A stretch of DNA of 64,000 bases from assembly GCF_003573695.1 (NCBI RefSeq), contig NC_039359.1, positions 95,229,275-95,293,274 of the forward strand, in the 5' to 3' direction. A program made the position numbers and the translations under genes. Position 1 is the first letter of the stretch; each line of letters starts with the position of its first letter. This document shows, piece by piece, positions 46,543-59,690 of this stretch. Source of the stretch: Papaver somniferum. Lineage: Eukaryota > Streptophyta > Magnoliopsida > Ranunculales > Papaveraceae. Below the pieces are notes generated by a model that did no database searches, was not told the DNA's origin, and was given only the letters and a program-made list of their open reading frames with translations.

Positions 46543-47944
46543 TGAAAAAGTGGGGGTCTAACAACCACACCCAATATTTCGTTCGGCATTATGTATGGAC
46601 TAACTCCAATATAATTCCAAGATAATCAACTACACCGTCAGACTCAATCAAGAAAATATATCCAAGAGTTATATATTAATTTCTCAATACAATCTGCAAT
46701 CAAACAGATAGAAATCTGTGAGCCTGATTGATATGAGAAATAACTTGAGTTGGCTCAATAAAAGTTAACCGAAGTTAGCCATATGAACACTTTTGTATTA
46801 ACCACATTCATCTAACACTTCTAGATCAAATGAATCTAATTGTGTTACTCATCGAGTTGTTCAATTGTTTATATTCTCATAGAAGTATACAAGACACAAT
46901 AGAAGCAAAATCGGATTTGATTCATGAGAATCAATTCATGAACATTTAGCCACGGTTTGGAAAGACTGCATTCCTTACTTTATAAACGTATTTGTTCATG
47001 AGTATGAAATCATAATTAACCTATTTTAGAACTTTAACCAACTCAGTTTGCAAACGGGTACGCAAACTTAAGTTTCGGACTTTCGTCTTGTCTGAAAGTT
47101 CGCAAACCGGTATGCATACTGTCGTTCCGGACCTAACTCAGGTAAAACCGTTCGCATACTGGTATACATACTTGGTTCCCGAACTTTAACAGTTAAAACC
47201 GTTTGCATACTGGTATGCAAACTTGGTTTTCGGACCTGAATCGTGCTACAACAGTTTGCATACTGTGCTATATCCAGACAATGGTTAATTGTTATAAACT
47301 CCCATTTCAATCATTGAAACATCCGTAGAAGACGATAATAGCCGTCTCACACAAACTATTAGCTTATAAGTAATTTTCAAGTGATCAAAAGATCAATACG
47401 AAACATTCCAAGTCTACATTAAATGATTGTCTCACACAAATCATGTAAGATGTTTCAAGGCAATTTTCACATGATCATATTTTGACTATTATTTAGTTTC
47501 AAACAAATAAATTGTTTCCAACTAAACTCGTCAAGAATAATGATGAACGTAGCTAAAGAAAAAAGCTTACCAACACATATTTCGAGAAAGATATAAGTGA
47601 GTTAAACTCAGCTCAAAATATCAAATGTGTATAATGTAAAAGTCTATATAGATATACGACTTGGTCTCAACAGGATATATAATAGAATAGACTTCTAAGT
47701 AATAGATAAGTTTTAGCCTCCACATACCTTTTGTTGATGAAGTACCTCCAAGCTCTCCTCAGTATATCTTCGTCTTCAATCGATGAAAGTCGTGAATTCT
47801 AAAGCTTAACTACACATTCTATCCTAATCCGAGACATAGCTATAAGTAAACTAAAAATCAAGACTTATTGTTTTGATCACGTAAACTTACCAAACAAGCT
47901 TGAGATAACAACGCTTACGAGTTAGACCGAGCAGTGCTCTAACG
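46543..47944 (-). mobile_element. Solo LTR nested in another LTR
   Basis: 1402 bp, plus-strand ends TGAAAAAGTGGGGGTCTAAC ... GCAGTGCTCTAACG (the terminal A has become G). Flanks CCTTG / CATTG, 4 of 5 identical. It carries a divergent form of the GCGAAC repeat (47045-47265, e.g. TTCGCAAACCGGTATGCATA). Confidence 0.8.
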
Positions 47945-48050
47945 CATTGATCTATAAAAATAGCAGAGTTTGTTCGTCTTACAAACTTATCCCGAGTCAC
48001 GCACTTCATTTTTTAGTTAGTGTGATAGTCGACTGTTAGTATTATTCGTT

Positions 48051-48852
48051 GTAGATGGGGAAAAACGATTTGCTGCTTTTTTAGGGAAGTGAAAAGACGA
48101 GCGTGTTGTCGAGACTCCTCAACCGAGCAAACTGTTCAATCCCACACAGATGCACTGCAAAGGGAGTGCTTAGATTCGAGATATTAATCTATAGGACTCC
48201 GTCCTAAACCAAGTCAATGGCCGTTCCATAGTCAATTCGGTCACAAAGAGGGAGATGGGTTGATCTATAGGAGGGAAGCTGAGAATTTTGTGGGATCTGT
48301 GATGATCAAGGATTATAGATGTTTTGAAGATTTCTACAATTTTTCTGTGAACTGATGATTTCGAATAAGTTCTGGTAGATTGATGAATTCTTGAGAGTAA
48401 TTGCTCGAGAAATTCTGTGTAGACGAATGTTGTCATGTTCAATCATGGATTCAGAGACTTATTTATATTGTCATAATAGTAAACACTTGATCCCTGTAAG
48501 TGTGAAGGTTTCTTGAGTGAAAGAGTGGGAAAGTGGGAAATCGTGGTGAAACCAGTTCCAGGTTGTGCAGAGACTTGGTTAACCGTCCACCCACTACTTT
48601 GCTAATTCGTTCAACCATTTGCACGACTTACTCACATTTCTCACTGTGGATGAATACACATGCCGTAAGCCGCCAGACTAAAACCCTAATTGGTATCCCC
48701 CCATGTGACGTGATTGATGTCTCATGATTTTTGAAGTATGCAAGGCATACTATATTAATTAGTTAGTTGTTGACCGATTAGACAGTGAGTCTAATTTTTT
48801 TGAATTGAGCATGAGTGACGAATGCTCAGTGATTCATGGATTGAACATATGT
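48051..48852. repeat. Unclassified LTR-like sequence, left part
   Basis: Non-coding, moderately GC-rich. It is cut at 48852 by the Copia-type copy C and seems to resume at 57384, since TATGT and TACGT flank that insertion. No PBS or protein motif identified in this part. Confidence 0.4.
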
Positions 48853-51283
48853 TTTTAGAGCATTGCTCGGTCGAACTCGCATGCGCTTCTATCTCAAGCA
48901 TGTTTGTCAATGTTAGTGATCAAAACTATAAGTCTTGATTTCTAGTCAATTATAGCTAAGTCTCGGACTAAGTGCAGTTGAGCTCAAGGACTTCATGGCG
49001 ATTCATGATACAAGTAGAAGAACAACTCAAGGAACCGCTGGAACTTCTCGACAAAAAGGTATGTGAAGAATTGAACTTATCTATCACTCAAAAGTCTATC
49101 TACTCTATCTCCTACTCTTTGAGACAAGAAGTCGTATGCTATATATATATAGACTTGGATTATACACATTTGGTATTTCGAACCGAGTATACCTCGCCTA
49201 TCTATATCTCGAAATATGTGTTGGTAAGATTTTCGCTTCGATCAAGTTTATCTTTACCATATGACGAAAGTCATGATATGTTTCAATCATCTTGAAAATT
49301 TCTTTGACGAGAAATGGTGTAACAACTGTATAACGTCCTCTAATAATGTTTCAATGATTGAAATGAGAGTTTAGATTACATAAACAATGGTGGACATAAG
49401 CATTGTTGTGGAACACATTTATATATAAGTCCTATTCCCTGAACCAAAGTTTGCGAACTTTGTTGATCAAGAGAACCGGAAGAATGGCGTGATCCAAGTC
49501 CGCGAACTGCCGAAGTTCTCAAATCCGAGAATTTCTGCTGGAGTTGACAAACTACTGCGTGAATCTAAGTCCGCGAACTCAGTCTGCGAACACAGTCTGC
49601 GAACCAGCGAATTTCTGATGGAGTTTGTAAACTCTGCCCAACAACTTAAGTCCGCGAACCTAGTCTGCGAACTTGAGAAGGTTATATATCTGAAGATGAT
49701 TTCTGAACTTAAACTTAAAAAGATTAAGGAATGCAGTTTACAAACCGTGGCTATAAAAGTTCATGAACCGATTCAAGTGAATCAAATCATCTTTGCTTCA
49801 ATTGTGTCTTGTGTAGTACATAATATTTCCTTGCAATTGAACAACTCTCTAACTAGTTCATTTGAAGTCATTTGAACTAGTTATGGTGAAGAAGAACATG
49901 GTTGATATGAAATGCTCATATGGATAACCTTTTGGTTAACTATTGTTGAACCAACAAGTGCATACGTTTGGGTACGGTTAACAAACCTAGAAGCGTGCAT
50001 TGTCAAGTGTGTGTAACAAGCTAAGTTTTCGATATAACGGTTGAGAAATATTATCTTGAATCTAAATCAGGTTTTCATCTAACGGTGAATATTGAATGCT
50101 TTGTTACTAAGCTAACATTGATTGAAAACCCTGATTTGAAAGACTATATAAAGGAGACATCTAGTATTGTGCAAAACTAATCCCCACACCTCATGTGTGA
50201 TGCTAGTTTGCATACTAGAGTCGATTCTCCTTTAACCTTTGGTTTTCTTCTTCTAAAACCAGGTTAACGACTTGAAGACTTCATTGGGATTGTGAAGCCA
50301 GACCGATAATACTTTTATCGTAGTTGTGTGATATGATCTTGCATCTTCTATCGTACGAGTACAATCAGATTGATTGGCCTGATATGGATATCTCCGATAG
50401 GCAAGATATAAAAAGTAATCACAAACATCTTCGTCTCATTGTTTGTGATTCTGCAACATCTTGTTTCGCTACCATACAATTAAGATTGTTGTGAGGTGAA
50501 TGATAACTCTAGGATGTTCTTCGGGAATATAAGACCGGATTATCAATTGGTTCCTATTCACCTTGATTATTATCAAAAGACGGAAAAAAACCTTTAGGGT
50601 TTATCTTTGGGAGACAGATTGATCCTTTGATAGACTTGTCTGTGTGAGACAGATTTGTTTATTGTCAAAGCCTGCGATTTTGGGTCGTAGCAACTCTTAG
50701 TTGTGGGTGAGATCAGCTAAGGGAATCAAGTGCACAGTATCCTGTTGGGATCAGAGGCGCAGGAGCATCACTGTACCTTGGATCAGTGGGAGATTGATTG
50801 GGGTTCAACTACAGTCCAGTCCGAAGTTAGCTTGGAGTAGGCTAGTGTCTGTAGAGGCTTAATACAATGTGTGTTCAATCTGGACTAGGTCCCGGGGTTT
50901 TTCTGCATTTTCGGTTTCCTCGTTAACAAAATTTCTGGTATTTGTGTTATTTCAATTTCCTCATTATATTGTTTTATCTTTATAATTGAAATAATACAGG
51001 TTGTGCGTTAGATCATCAATTAGAGTAATCCAACCTTTGGTTGTTGATTTTCATTGATTGATCCTTGGATATTGGTCTTTGGTACCATCCAAGTTATTTC
51101 TTGTATTTGATTAGAACTCACAGTTCTTGCTTGAGTAAATCAAATCAAGAAGAGAGATATAAACTCGTTGATATACTTTTAATTGATTGAGTCTTGTTGA
51201 TTCTCTTAAAAGTATATTCGAGTTTGTCCATACAGATTGCTAAGCGAAATATTGGGTGGTGTTGTTATACCCCCGCTTTTTCA
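48853..51283 (+). repeat. 5' LTR of copy C
   Basis: 2431 bp. The first base pair has changed (TTTTAGAGC for TGTTAGAGC). Ends CCCCCGCTTTTTCA. AGTCCGCGAAC-type repeats at 49494-49675. Confidence 0.9.
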
Positions 51284-51349
51284 ATTGGTATCAGAGCAGG
51301 AAAACACGTTCAAGACCTTACAAGTCTGTGTTTGTAGCGATCTGACTAT

Positions 51350-52101
51350 ATGGACAGAGGTGCTATCTCTATTAACGTACCACCAGTCTTCGATGGCTCA
51401 AACTACCTATGGTGGAAAATTGCTATGCGTACTTTTCTTCAATCGCGTGATTTCCAATCATGGTTGTTAATGGCTATGAGGTTCCCGTCGTTATAGTTGA
51501 AAATGCTACCACGCCTAAAAACATCGGTACATATACTGTTGTTGAGTCACTTGCTGCAAAGCAGAACTCCGACGGTTTGAATGCCATCATGCATTCCATT
51601 ACCCTAGATCTTCGACACTATGTGGCTTCATGATCCACGTATAAAGATGCTTGGGATACTTTAGAAACTGTATTTGAAGGTAACTCCAGCGAAAAGGAAG
51701 CTAGGCTTCAAAACCTTAACTTCGAATGGGAAAACCTTCACATGGCAGAAGAAGATTCATTTGATGAATTTTATCACAAAATGTCTGAAATTGTTAATAC
51801 ATACTGTGCATTGGGTATGACTATTCCTGAAAGGGAAATTGTGATGAAGATTCTCAGATCGCTGCCATCTAAATACGAATCTAAAAAACACGCCATCATT
51901 GAGGGAAATAACCTTGATACTCTTTCGCGAAATACGCTTGTCGGGAAGCTTAAAATTTCCGATCGCGAACTTAAATCAAGAGATAAACATCACTTGTCTA
52001 GTAATCATGTTACTATTCCTGATGGAAAATCTCACCGTTCTAAATTGATTGATAAGAAAAGTGAGAATTGCTTTATTTCTACGTTGTCTCGGTTTATATA
52101 A
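51350..52101 (+). pseudogene. Gag (UBN2/DUF4219) of copy C
   Basis: MDRGAISINVPPVFDGSNYL, WWKIAMRTFLQSRDFQSW, then after a frameshift VVNGYEVPVV, KNIGTYTVVESLAAKQNSDG and, past one stop, DAWDTLETVFEGNSSEKEAR, LQNLNFEWENLHMAEEDSFD, EFYHKMSEIVNTYCALG, RSLPSKYESK. This is the capsid-like gag of plant Copia elements. It shows the family once encoded, or captured, a real gag. Confidence 0.85.
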
Positions 52102-52203
52102 CATCTTAAGAAAATTCTTAGACAATGTAAAAGAAAGTCTCAAAAATAAGTTCGATCAATCAAAAAGGAAGAGAAGAAAAACTGTACTAGCGAAACTGGT
52201 CTC

Positions 52204-52806
52204 GTGTGCTGTAAAAGTATTCATACTTTCAAAGGTCCAGATAATGAGGTAAATAAGATAACTAAAGCATGGATGAACACTCTTGATTATTGTCCTGAGT
52301 ATGAAATCTGTGATTGTTCTCTTAATCTCTTTGCTGAAAATCACAATCGTGATTCTTATACGACATGTCGAATAACTCCGACTGTGTCTCATAAGTGGTG
52401 TCAGCAAATGTCACCTGGTTATGTATCATTCTCAAGTCATCTTGGCAACAAGAGTGATACAGGAAAAAACAAGATGCTACCAAAACCCTCGATTTCCATG
52501 TGTAAAAATCAGGATCATCTTAGCACGAATGATCAAAAGCAGTCCTGCTCTGCTAAACATTGTGTGCATAAGAAGAAGAAGAAATATCCTGTGAAATCCT
52601 TTTTCCCTCAAAAAGTGATTTCTAGAACGGTGCAGGATTTTCGAAAATCAACAATCAAGTTCTTCAAAACTATTATTAAAAGGGAAAAGAATGATGTGCA
52701 TAAGTCTTCTTCCCTAAAGAATAAGCAAAAACTTGGATTAACAAGTTCTTCCCCTCACGAAATATATCCCAATCCTATATTGGATTGGAATGATTATGAT
52801 CTTTAA
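52204..52806 (+). CDS. Lys/Ser/Cys-rich ORF of copy C
   Basis: 200 codons downstream of gag, in another frame. It includes clustered Cys/His (DYCPEYEICDCSL, CRITPTVSHKWCQ, KHCVHKKKKKYP) and a basic C-terminal half, ending DWNDYDL. It may be the nucleocapsid half of gag, though a clean CCHC box is not seen. Probably not functional. Confidence 0.4.
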   Translation: MCCKSIHTFKGPDNEVNKITKAWMNTLDYCPEYEICDCSLNLFAENHNRDSYTTCRITPTVSHKWCQQMSPGYVSFSSHLGNKSDTGKNKMLPKPSISMCKNQDHLSTNDQKQSCSAKHCVHKKKKKYPVKSFFPQKVISRTVQDFRKSTIKFFKTIIKREKNDVHKSSSLKNKQKLGLTSSSPHEIYPNPILDWNDYDL

Positions 52807-52991
52807 TCTTGTTGTTCATGATTCTTTCGTCTATCCCTCTTAGGAAAGAATCATGGTTTTAGAGAGGGTTGTGTCGGAATGTATCTGTTAATTCGGTTTT
52901 TGTTTATTCTCCTCTTGTACCGTTATTGTTCATGTACGGTTTCTGACTCTTTAAAAGTCTTCCTCTGGAAATAACCAAATTCTGTTAGGGT

Positions 52992-53330
52992 TTGGTAAAA
53001 GGTCATTTTTGGAAAATTCTTCATCTTCATTCCTTTAAAATGAAGTTTCTTCTCTTCTGGATGATCATTTCATTTATCTTCTCTATCAATGAGATGTGTT
53101 ATTACAAGCGTATATCCTCTTCTGATGAGAATTCTTCTGTCTCACAGTTTGATAAGCTCTCGTTAACCATGAATCTTGTCTTGGAACAAGTACGTGCCCT
53201 AAAAAGTGAACTCGAAGCCTCTTCCAAAAGACTTGAAGAAAAGATGGATAGTCTTGAATCTAGGATTGATCTAATCGAAGATGAGCTTGACGAATACAAG
53301 GAATATGAGAAGAACGTCCAAAGTAAGTGA
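52992..53330 (+). CDS. Small ORF of copy C: hydrophobic segment plus coiled coil
   Basis: 112 codons. From the Met at residue 17 (53040): MKFLLFWMIISFIFSINEM, a signal-anchor-like segment, then polar residues and a strong heptad coil (LVLEQVRALKSELEASSKRL, EEKMDSLESRIDLIEDELDE). Located between gag and the 3' untranslated part, the position of an env-like ORF in some plant Copia (SIRE-type) elements. Copy B has a coiled-coil ORF at the equivalent place without the hydrophobic start. Function unknown. Confidence 0.5.
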   Translation: MVKGHFWKILHLHSFKMKFLLFWMIISFIFSINEMCYYKRISSSDENSSVSQFDKLSLTMNLVLEQVRALKSELEASSKRLEEKMDSLESRIDLIEDELDEYKEYEKNVQSK

Positions 53331-54937
53331 AATACTTCGTAGAGATTTAGTTTCCTAGTATGTCTTCTTTTTGGTTTAGTTGGAAGAATAACCAGTGCTT
53401 TGAATAACAATGATTGTGATTACACATAGCTATTATTTTTCATCTTCTTGTTCTTTTTTAGTTTTTTTGGTTTAAATTCTAAAAACATTTTGGAAGATGA
53501 TGTTGTTGTAGTATTAATCTTTATGATTTGTTATATTGCAATTTGTTATGGGATATTAGTGTTTACGTCCGTGAACTATGTTTGTCCCATACTTTTTCAA
53601 AAGTAAAGTCGTTTGTGATTGGTATTCACGTACTGGTAAAAGAATGAATAGACTTTTGACAAATACAAAAGTTAAGCCTATACTGTCAAACATTTGATGG
53701 AAGATAGGTTGCAATCTTTTGTTTTCAAGGATTATGTCTATTAATTGTCGTTATGCAAATAGTGATTGAAGATAGAATGAATCCTTATGTATTCCGCAGT
53801 ATTGATTATCCCTGATCCATATTTTATGTATTACTATGAGGCTCCGTAATGTATCTTATGTTGAGTACTATACAACCAAGTTGATCTTTTAGCTTAGTTG
53901 GTGTTCCGTGAGATATGTTATGTCAGGCATATTGAACTAAATTAATCATCTTGTTTGGTTATTTAGTTATTGCTCCGTAAGGTTTCTTATGTCGAGCAAA
54001 ACAAATGACAATTAAATTGATTACTTTTGTGATTAGTTTGGTTGTGTATTCCAATTAGATTAATTACGGGTTCTCTTATAATTAATCTAGTTGAGTATTT
54101 TCATGTCTCCATAAGTTCTTTTATGTTGGACACAATCAATTGAATTGATTACCTCTTGTGATTAATTTGATTGAGTTTGTTGGATATAGAAAATCATTCT
54201 CATGGTTTTTGGTGTCCAATAAAATCCTTCTTTTCGTTTGAAATTAAGGTCGCTCTTGTTGTTCTTTCGGGAATGACATCAAATGGGGAGAGTTCTTTTG
54301 AACTTGTGCTTAATAGTCATATCTTGAGGGGTGTGCGGCTGTGGAATTTTAGAGGGGTTATCTTGTATCTTTAAACTCCTTGATGAATGCATTTAGCTTC
54401 GGCTTTATGATTGCATCTAAATTAGTTGGTATGTATTTTTTTCCTTTTGTCATGAAATGTCTCTCTCGGAAATTTCATTATGATCCCGTTCTTGTACCTT
54501 TGCCAATTTTATTGACAAAAAGGAGGAGAATTAATATGTAATTCATACTACAAATACATATGGTTTTCGGATCATTATGTAAGAGGAAGTGGTTTCCATG
54601 TGAGATGGAGTATTGACTAAGGGGGAGTGATACATATTACCATAGTATTATTTTTGAAGTTGTGATACAATTGAACTTTGACGCCGTGTAATAATACTAT
54701 GACACTGTATAACAATGATCAAGAACTATGTTTTCTCATTGTTATAGCTACAGATCTTCAACAGGGGTGATGCTAAACTTACAACCTTTGGGATCATTGA
54801 AGTACTTGGAAGTGACGAAGATTTCGAGGAATGTTGAAGATTATACATGTGGAATAGGAGCTACTAAAGTTTCTTTATATTTTTTCTATTCCATATGTAT
54901 TGATAGTTTTGTCACTAAAATTGACAAAGGGGGAAAT

Positions 54938-57383
54938 CGTTAGAGCATTGCTCGGTCGAACTCGCATGTGTTGCTATCTCAAGCATGTTTGTCAATGTTA
55001 ATGATCAAAACTATAAGTCTTGATTTCTAGTCTATTATAGCTAAGTCTCAGACTAAGATAGAAAGTGTAGTTGAGCTCAAGGACTTCATGGAGATTCATC
55101 ATACAAGTAGAAGAAAAACTCAAGGAACTGGTGGAACTTCTCGACAAAAAGGTATGTGAAGACTTGAACTTATCTATCACTCAAAAGTCTATCTACTCTA
55201 TCTCGTACTCTTTAAGACAAGAAGTCATATGCTATATATATAGACTTGGATTATACACATTTGGTATTTCGAGCCGAGTATACCTCGCCTATCTATATCT
55301 CGAAATATGTGTTGGTAAGCTTTTCGCTTCGATCAAGTTTATCTTTACCATGTGACCAAAGTCATGATATGTTTCAATCATCTTGAAAATTGATTTGACG
55401 AGAAATGGTGTAACAACTGTATAACGTCCTCTAAGAATCTTTCAATAATTGAATTGAGAGTTTAGATTACATAACCAATGGTGGACATAAGCATTATCGT
55501 GGAAACACATTTATGTATAAGTCATATTCCTTGAACCAAAGTTTGCGAACTTTGTTGATCAAGAGAACCGTAAGAATGGTGTAAACCAAATCCGCGAACT
55601 CAGTCCACGAACTGCCGAAGTTCTCAAACCCGAGAATTTTTGCTGGAGTTGACAAACTACTTGCGTGAAGCTAAGTCCGCGAACCCAGTCCGCGAACCGG
55701 CAAAGTTCTCATACCCGAGAATTTCTGCTGGAGTTTGTAAACTCTGCCCAACAACTTAAGTCCGCGAACCTAGTTTGCGAACTTGGGAAGGTTATATATC
55801 TGAATACGATTTCTGAATTTAAACTTAAAAAGACTAAAGAATGCAGTTTCCAAACCGTGGCTATAAAAGTTCATACCGATTCAAGTGAATCAAATCATCT
55901 TTGCTTCAATTGTGTCTTGTGTAGTACATAAGATTTCCTTCCAATTGAACAAATCTCTAACTAGTTCATTTGAAGTCATTTGAACTAGTTATGGTGAAGA
56001 AGAACATGGTTGATATGAAATGCTCATATGGATAACCTTTTGGTATTGTTGAACCAACAAGTGCATACGTTTGGGTACGGTTAAAAAACCTAGAAGCGTG
56101 CATTGTCAAGTGTGTGTAACGAGCTAAGTTTTCGATCTAACGGTTGAGAAATATTAGCTTGAATATAAATCTGGTTTTCATCTAATGGTGAATATTGAAT
56201 GCTTTGTTACTAAGTTAACATTGATTGCAAACCCTGATTTGAAAGACTATATAAAGGAGACATCTAGTATTGTGCAAAACTAATCCACACACCTTACGTG
56301 TGATACTAGTTTGCGTGCTAGAGTCGATTCTCTTTTAATCTTTGGTTTTATTCTTCTAAAACCAGGTTAACGACTTAAATACTTCATTGGGATTGTGAAG
56401 CCAGACCGATACTACTTTTATCATAGTTGTGTGATCTGATCTTGCATCTTCTATCGTACGAGTACAATCAAATTGATTGGCTTGAGATTGATATCTCCGA
56501 TAGGAAAGATATAAAAAGTAATCACAAACATCTTCGTCTTATTGTTTGTGATTCCGCAACATCTTGTTTCACTACCATACGATTAGGATTGTTGTGAGGT
56601 GATGGATAACTCTAGGATTTTCTTCGGGAATATAATACCGAATTATCAATTGGTTCCTGGTCACCTTGATTATTATCAAAAGACGGAACAAAACCTTTAG
56701 GGTTTATCTGTGGGAGACAGATTGATCCTTTGATAGACTTGTCTGTGTGAAACATATTTGTTTTTGTCAAAGCCTGCGATTTTGGGTCGTAGAAACTCTT
56801 AGTTGTGGGTGAGATCAGCTAAGGGAATCAAGTACGCAATATCCTGCTGGGATCAGAGGCGTAGGAGCATAACTTTACTTTGGATCAGTGGGAGATTGAT
56901 TGGGGTTCAACTGCAGTCCAGTCCGAAGTTAGCTTGGAGTAGGCTAGTGTCTGTAGCGGCTTAATACAGTGTGTGTTCAATCAGGACTAGGTCCCGGGGT
57001 TTTTCTGCATTTGCGATTTCCTCGTTAACAAAATTTCTGGTGTCTGAGTTATTTCAATTTCCGCATTGTATTGTTTTATCTTTATAATTGAAATAATACA
57101 GGTTGTGCGTTAGATCATCAATTAGAGTAATCCAACCTTTGGTTGTTTATTGTCATTGATTGATCCTTGGATATTGGTCTTTGGTACCATCCAAGTTATT
57201 CCTTGTATTTGATTAGAACTCGCAGTTCTTGCTTGAGTAAATCAAATCAAGAAGAGAGATATAACTCGTTGATATAATTTTAATTGATTGAGTCTTGTTG
57301 ATTCTCTTAAAAGTATATTCGAGTTTGTCCATACAGATTGCTAAGTGAAATATTGGGTGGTGTTGTTAGACACCGCTTTTTCA
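54938..57383 (+). repeat. 3' LTR of copy C
   Basis: 2446 bp, first base C for T. Ends CACCGCTTTTTCA. AGTCCGCGAAC-type repeats at 55588-55790. Confidence 0.9.
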
Positions 57384-57430
57384 TACGTGTTCTTATGTTG
57401 ATGTTGCTCGTCCGAGCAAATACTGTTAAA

Positions 57431-57600
57431 TTCGAGCAACTGAGCAAGTATTGATCGATTCGACGAATTACTGAATATTGATAATTGGATCAATTTTCGA
57501 GTAACTGAGCAAGTGTTTGCTCACGAAACACTGAATATTGATAAATTGATCAATATTCGAGTAACTGAGAAAGTGTTGCTCAATTCGGCGGATTATTTAT
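57431..57600. repeat. Tandem repeat, about 60-65 bp, 3 copies
   Basis: Units start TTCGAG(C/T)AACTGAG(C/A)AAGT at 57431, 57496 and 57556 and share CTGAATATTGATAA.TTGATCAAT. Confidence 0.85.
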
Positions 57601-59017
57601 AGGTAACGCGACCCAATAAAATATTAATTAAAATATTGGTAGGCTACCAAATATTATATGATCAATCCAGATGTTGATTGTTGAACCAACATAAATTTAT
57701 TAGTGTTTTAATCTTGCTCAGAATGATGATTTGTGGAGCATTTATTCAAAACCCTAATTTTTGATCAATTGTTCGTTAATTGATGAATTGCTAAAAATAG
57801 GTCATGAGTGATGGAGAGAATGACCGCATGGGATGATGGACGTCCATGCGGCGCCCAAGTGCTAGAGTGAGCGTGCACCAGGGTCCTTAGTTGGCCAGTT
57901 GGTGAAAGAATGATGATTAAATGCCGGTTTCATCATTTATTGAAATAGTGCTCGATTGGGCATTAGGTGATAAAACCTAATTATGGAAATGTAAGGGACC
58001 AACCAAAAGGGCATGAGACCGGACCTTGGTGGTCGTGGGACCGTTTGATGGCCGTTCGAGCAAACTCCAAGTTGCTTGGAAAGAGTTTGAACCCAATATG
58101 AGCAATTGTGCAAATTAGGTTAAAATCGTGAAAACGTGTGGGACCGGCTATTTTCAAGCCTTAGGGCCGCCCTTGGTCGGTCAAAGGAGCATGCTCGTGT
58201 CACCAAAATGCCCGTGTCTCAGTCCTGAGAGTTTCGGTATTTTCTGATGTGCGTTTAAGCAATATGTTGAATTTTCAGAAGAGTTTGATCTTTGACTGAA
58301 ATTCTTGATTTTGCCCGTTTCATCAATTTTTGAAAATATTAAAATATTTTTCGTGAATATCCTAGTCGGTCATGTGACCATTTGACTTTTTGGCTTTTTC
58401 ATGGTTTGAGCAATATTTGAGAAAATATGAAGAAACCATGATTTTTGCTCAAACTGAGGAGTTTCATGAGATGAGGGAAATAATAATTATGAAATATTGG
58501 GGATTGTAAGGTGTGGGACCGGTCACGGCTAGGGCATGGCCGGCCGTCAAGGTAGCCTGGTCCCGCGACACCTTTCCCTATTTTATTATTTTTCATGAAA
58601 CCGTGAAAATATGGGGAAACCATGAGTTTTGTTCAAACAAGGAAAGTTGCTAGAATGAAGGAGTTTTCATGAGTTCATGAAAATAATAAAACAATTTAAA
58701 ATAAAGGAAAATGGCGCGGGGGACCGACCACGGCGGCATGACCGGACGTCCGTTGGTCCCGGTCCCTAGGCGCCACTTTTATTATTTTAATATTATTTTC
58801 TCTTTCTTATTTGTGTAGGATTCCTCATTTGTCCATATTTTTGAATGCTCGTTCGTGCATTCGGGTGCTCGGTCGTGCATCATTGTCGAGTACACTTGCA
58901 CCATTTTCTTGGGGCTTACTCAGTGATGGTCCAAATGCCCGGTTGTTAAGTATTTATTACTAATTTATGAAATTCAGTGGAGAATGATTCATGAAACTGA
59001 GTAATAAAGGTAAGTAG

Positions 59018-59275
59018 TTATTTATTATCAATCCATAGGACCAGCCGTGGATTCGACCATGGATTTGAAATAATAAAATGAGTATTACCATCCTATAGGA
59101 TCGTGGATTCGACCATAGAATCAGAGTAATAAATTTATCTATTACCATTCCATGAGATCAGCCGTAGATTCGATGATGAAATCAGAATAATGAGATAAAA
59201 TAATTATCTATTACCATTCCGTGAGATCAGCCGTGGATTCGACCATGGAATCGGAGTATTGAGATAAAATAGACT
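59018..59275. repeat. Tandem repeat, about 55-65 bp, 4 copies
   Basis: Units share TATTACCATTCC.TGAGATCAG, CCGTGGATTCGACCATGGAA and TC.GAGTAAT. The copies differ by indels. Confidence 0.85.
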
Positions 59276-59374
59276 ATCTTCTAGGAATTCAGTGGTGAAT
59301 GTCACAGTAGAATTAATCTATTGCAGAAGGGGATATTAGCTAGTTAAAGCGTCATACCCATCCTGAAAGGTGTA

Positions 59375-59690
59375 TAGTCAGGGAACAACGAGTGTTGCCG
59401 ACGTCCTCAAGGCGTTTTGCCCTCTCAAAATTTTTATATGGAGAACCGCCTGAATCTATACACGGTCTCTCTACATAGTCAGGGAACAGTGAGTGTCACC
59501 GACGTCCTGAAGGCGTTTTGCCCTCTCAACAAACAATTATGTAAGAGGACCGCCCAGTCGTTCTTCTATGTAGAGGTGGGTCTCTCTATGTAGTCAGGTA
59601 ACAACGAGTATCACCGACGTCCTGAAGGCGTTGAGCTCTCAATCATACGGAGAACCGCCCAATTATGTTATTCTACATAAAGGTCATGAT
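59375..59690. repeat. Tandem repeat, 101-115 bp, 3 copies
   Basis: Units start TAGTCAGGGAACAACGAGTG at 59375, 59476 and 59591, each with CCGACGTCCTGAAGGCGTT, a CTCTCAA segment and GGAGAACCGCC. Confidence 0.88.

Larger units (their letters stand above)
48853..57383 (+). mobile_element. Non-autonomous Copia-type element, copy C (full length)
   Basis: 8531 bp: 5' LTR 48853-51283, 3' LTR 54938-57383, flanks TATGT / TACGT (4 of 5). PBS TGGTATCAGAGC 51286-51297; purine tract AAAGGGGGAAAT 54926-54937. The 3.65 kb interior holds a UBN2-type gag with one frameshift and one stop, a Lys-rich ORF and a small coiled-coil ORF, but no pol. Size, ends and 3' interior match copy B; the gag halves differ. TATATAAA is intact in both LTRs (50145-50152, 56248-56255). 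Confidence 0.92.

Noticed and set aside
59375..59690. CRISPR-like array
   Set aside because: Units of 101-115 bp are near-continuous tandem copies in plant repeat DNA, without short repeats and unique spacers.
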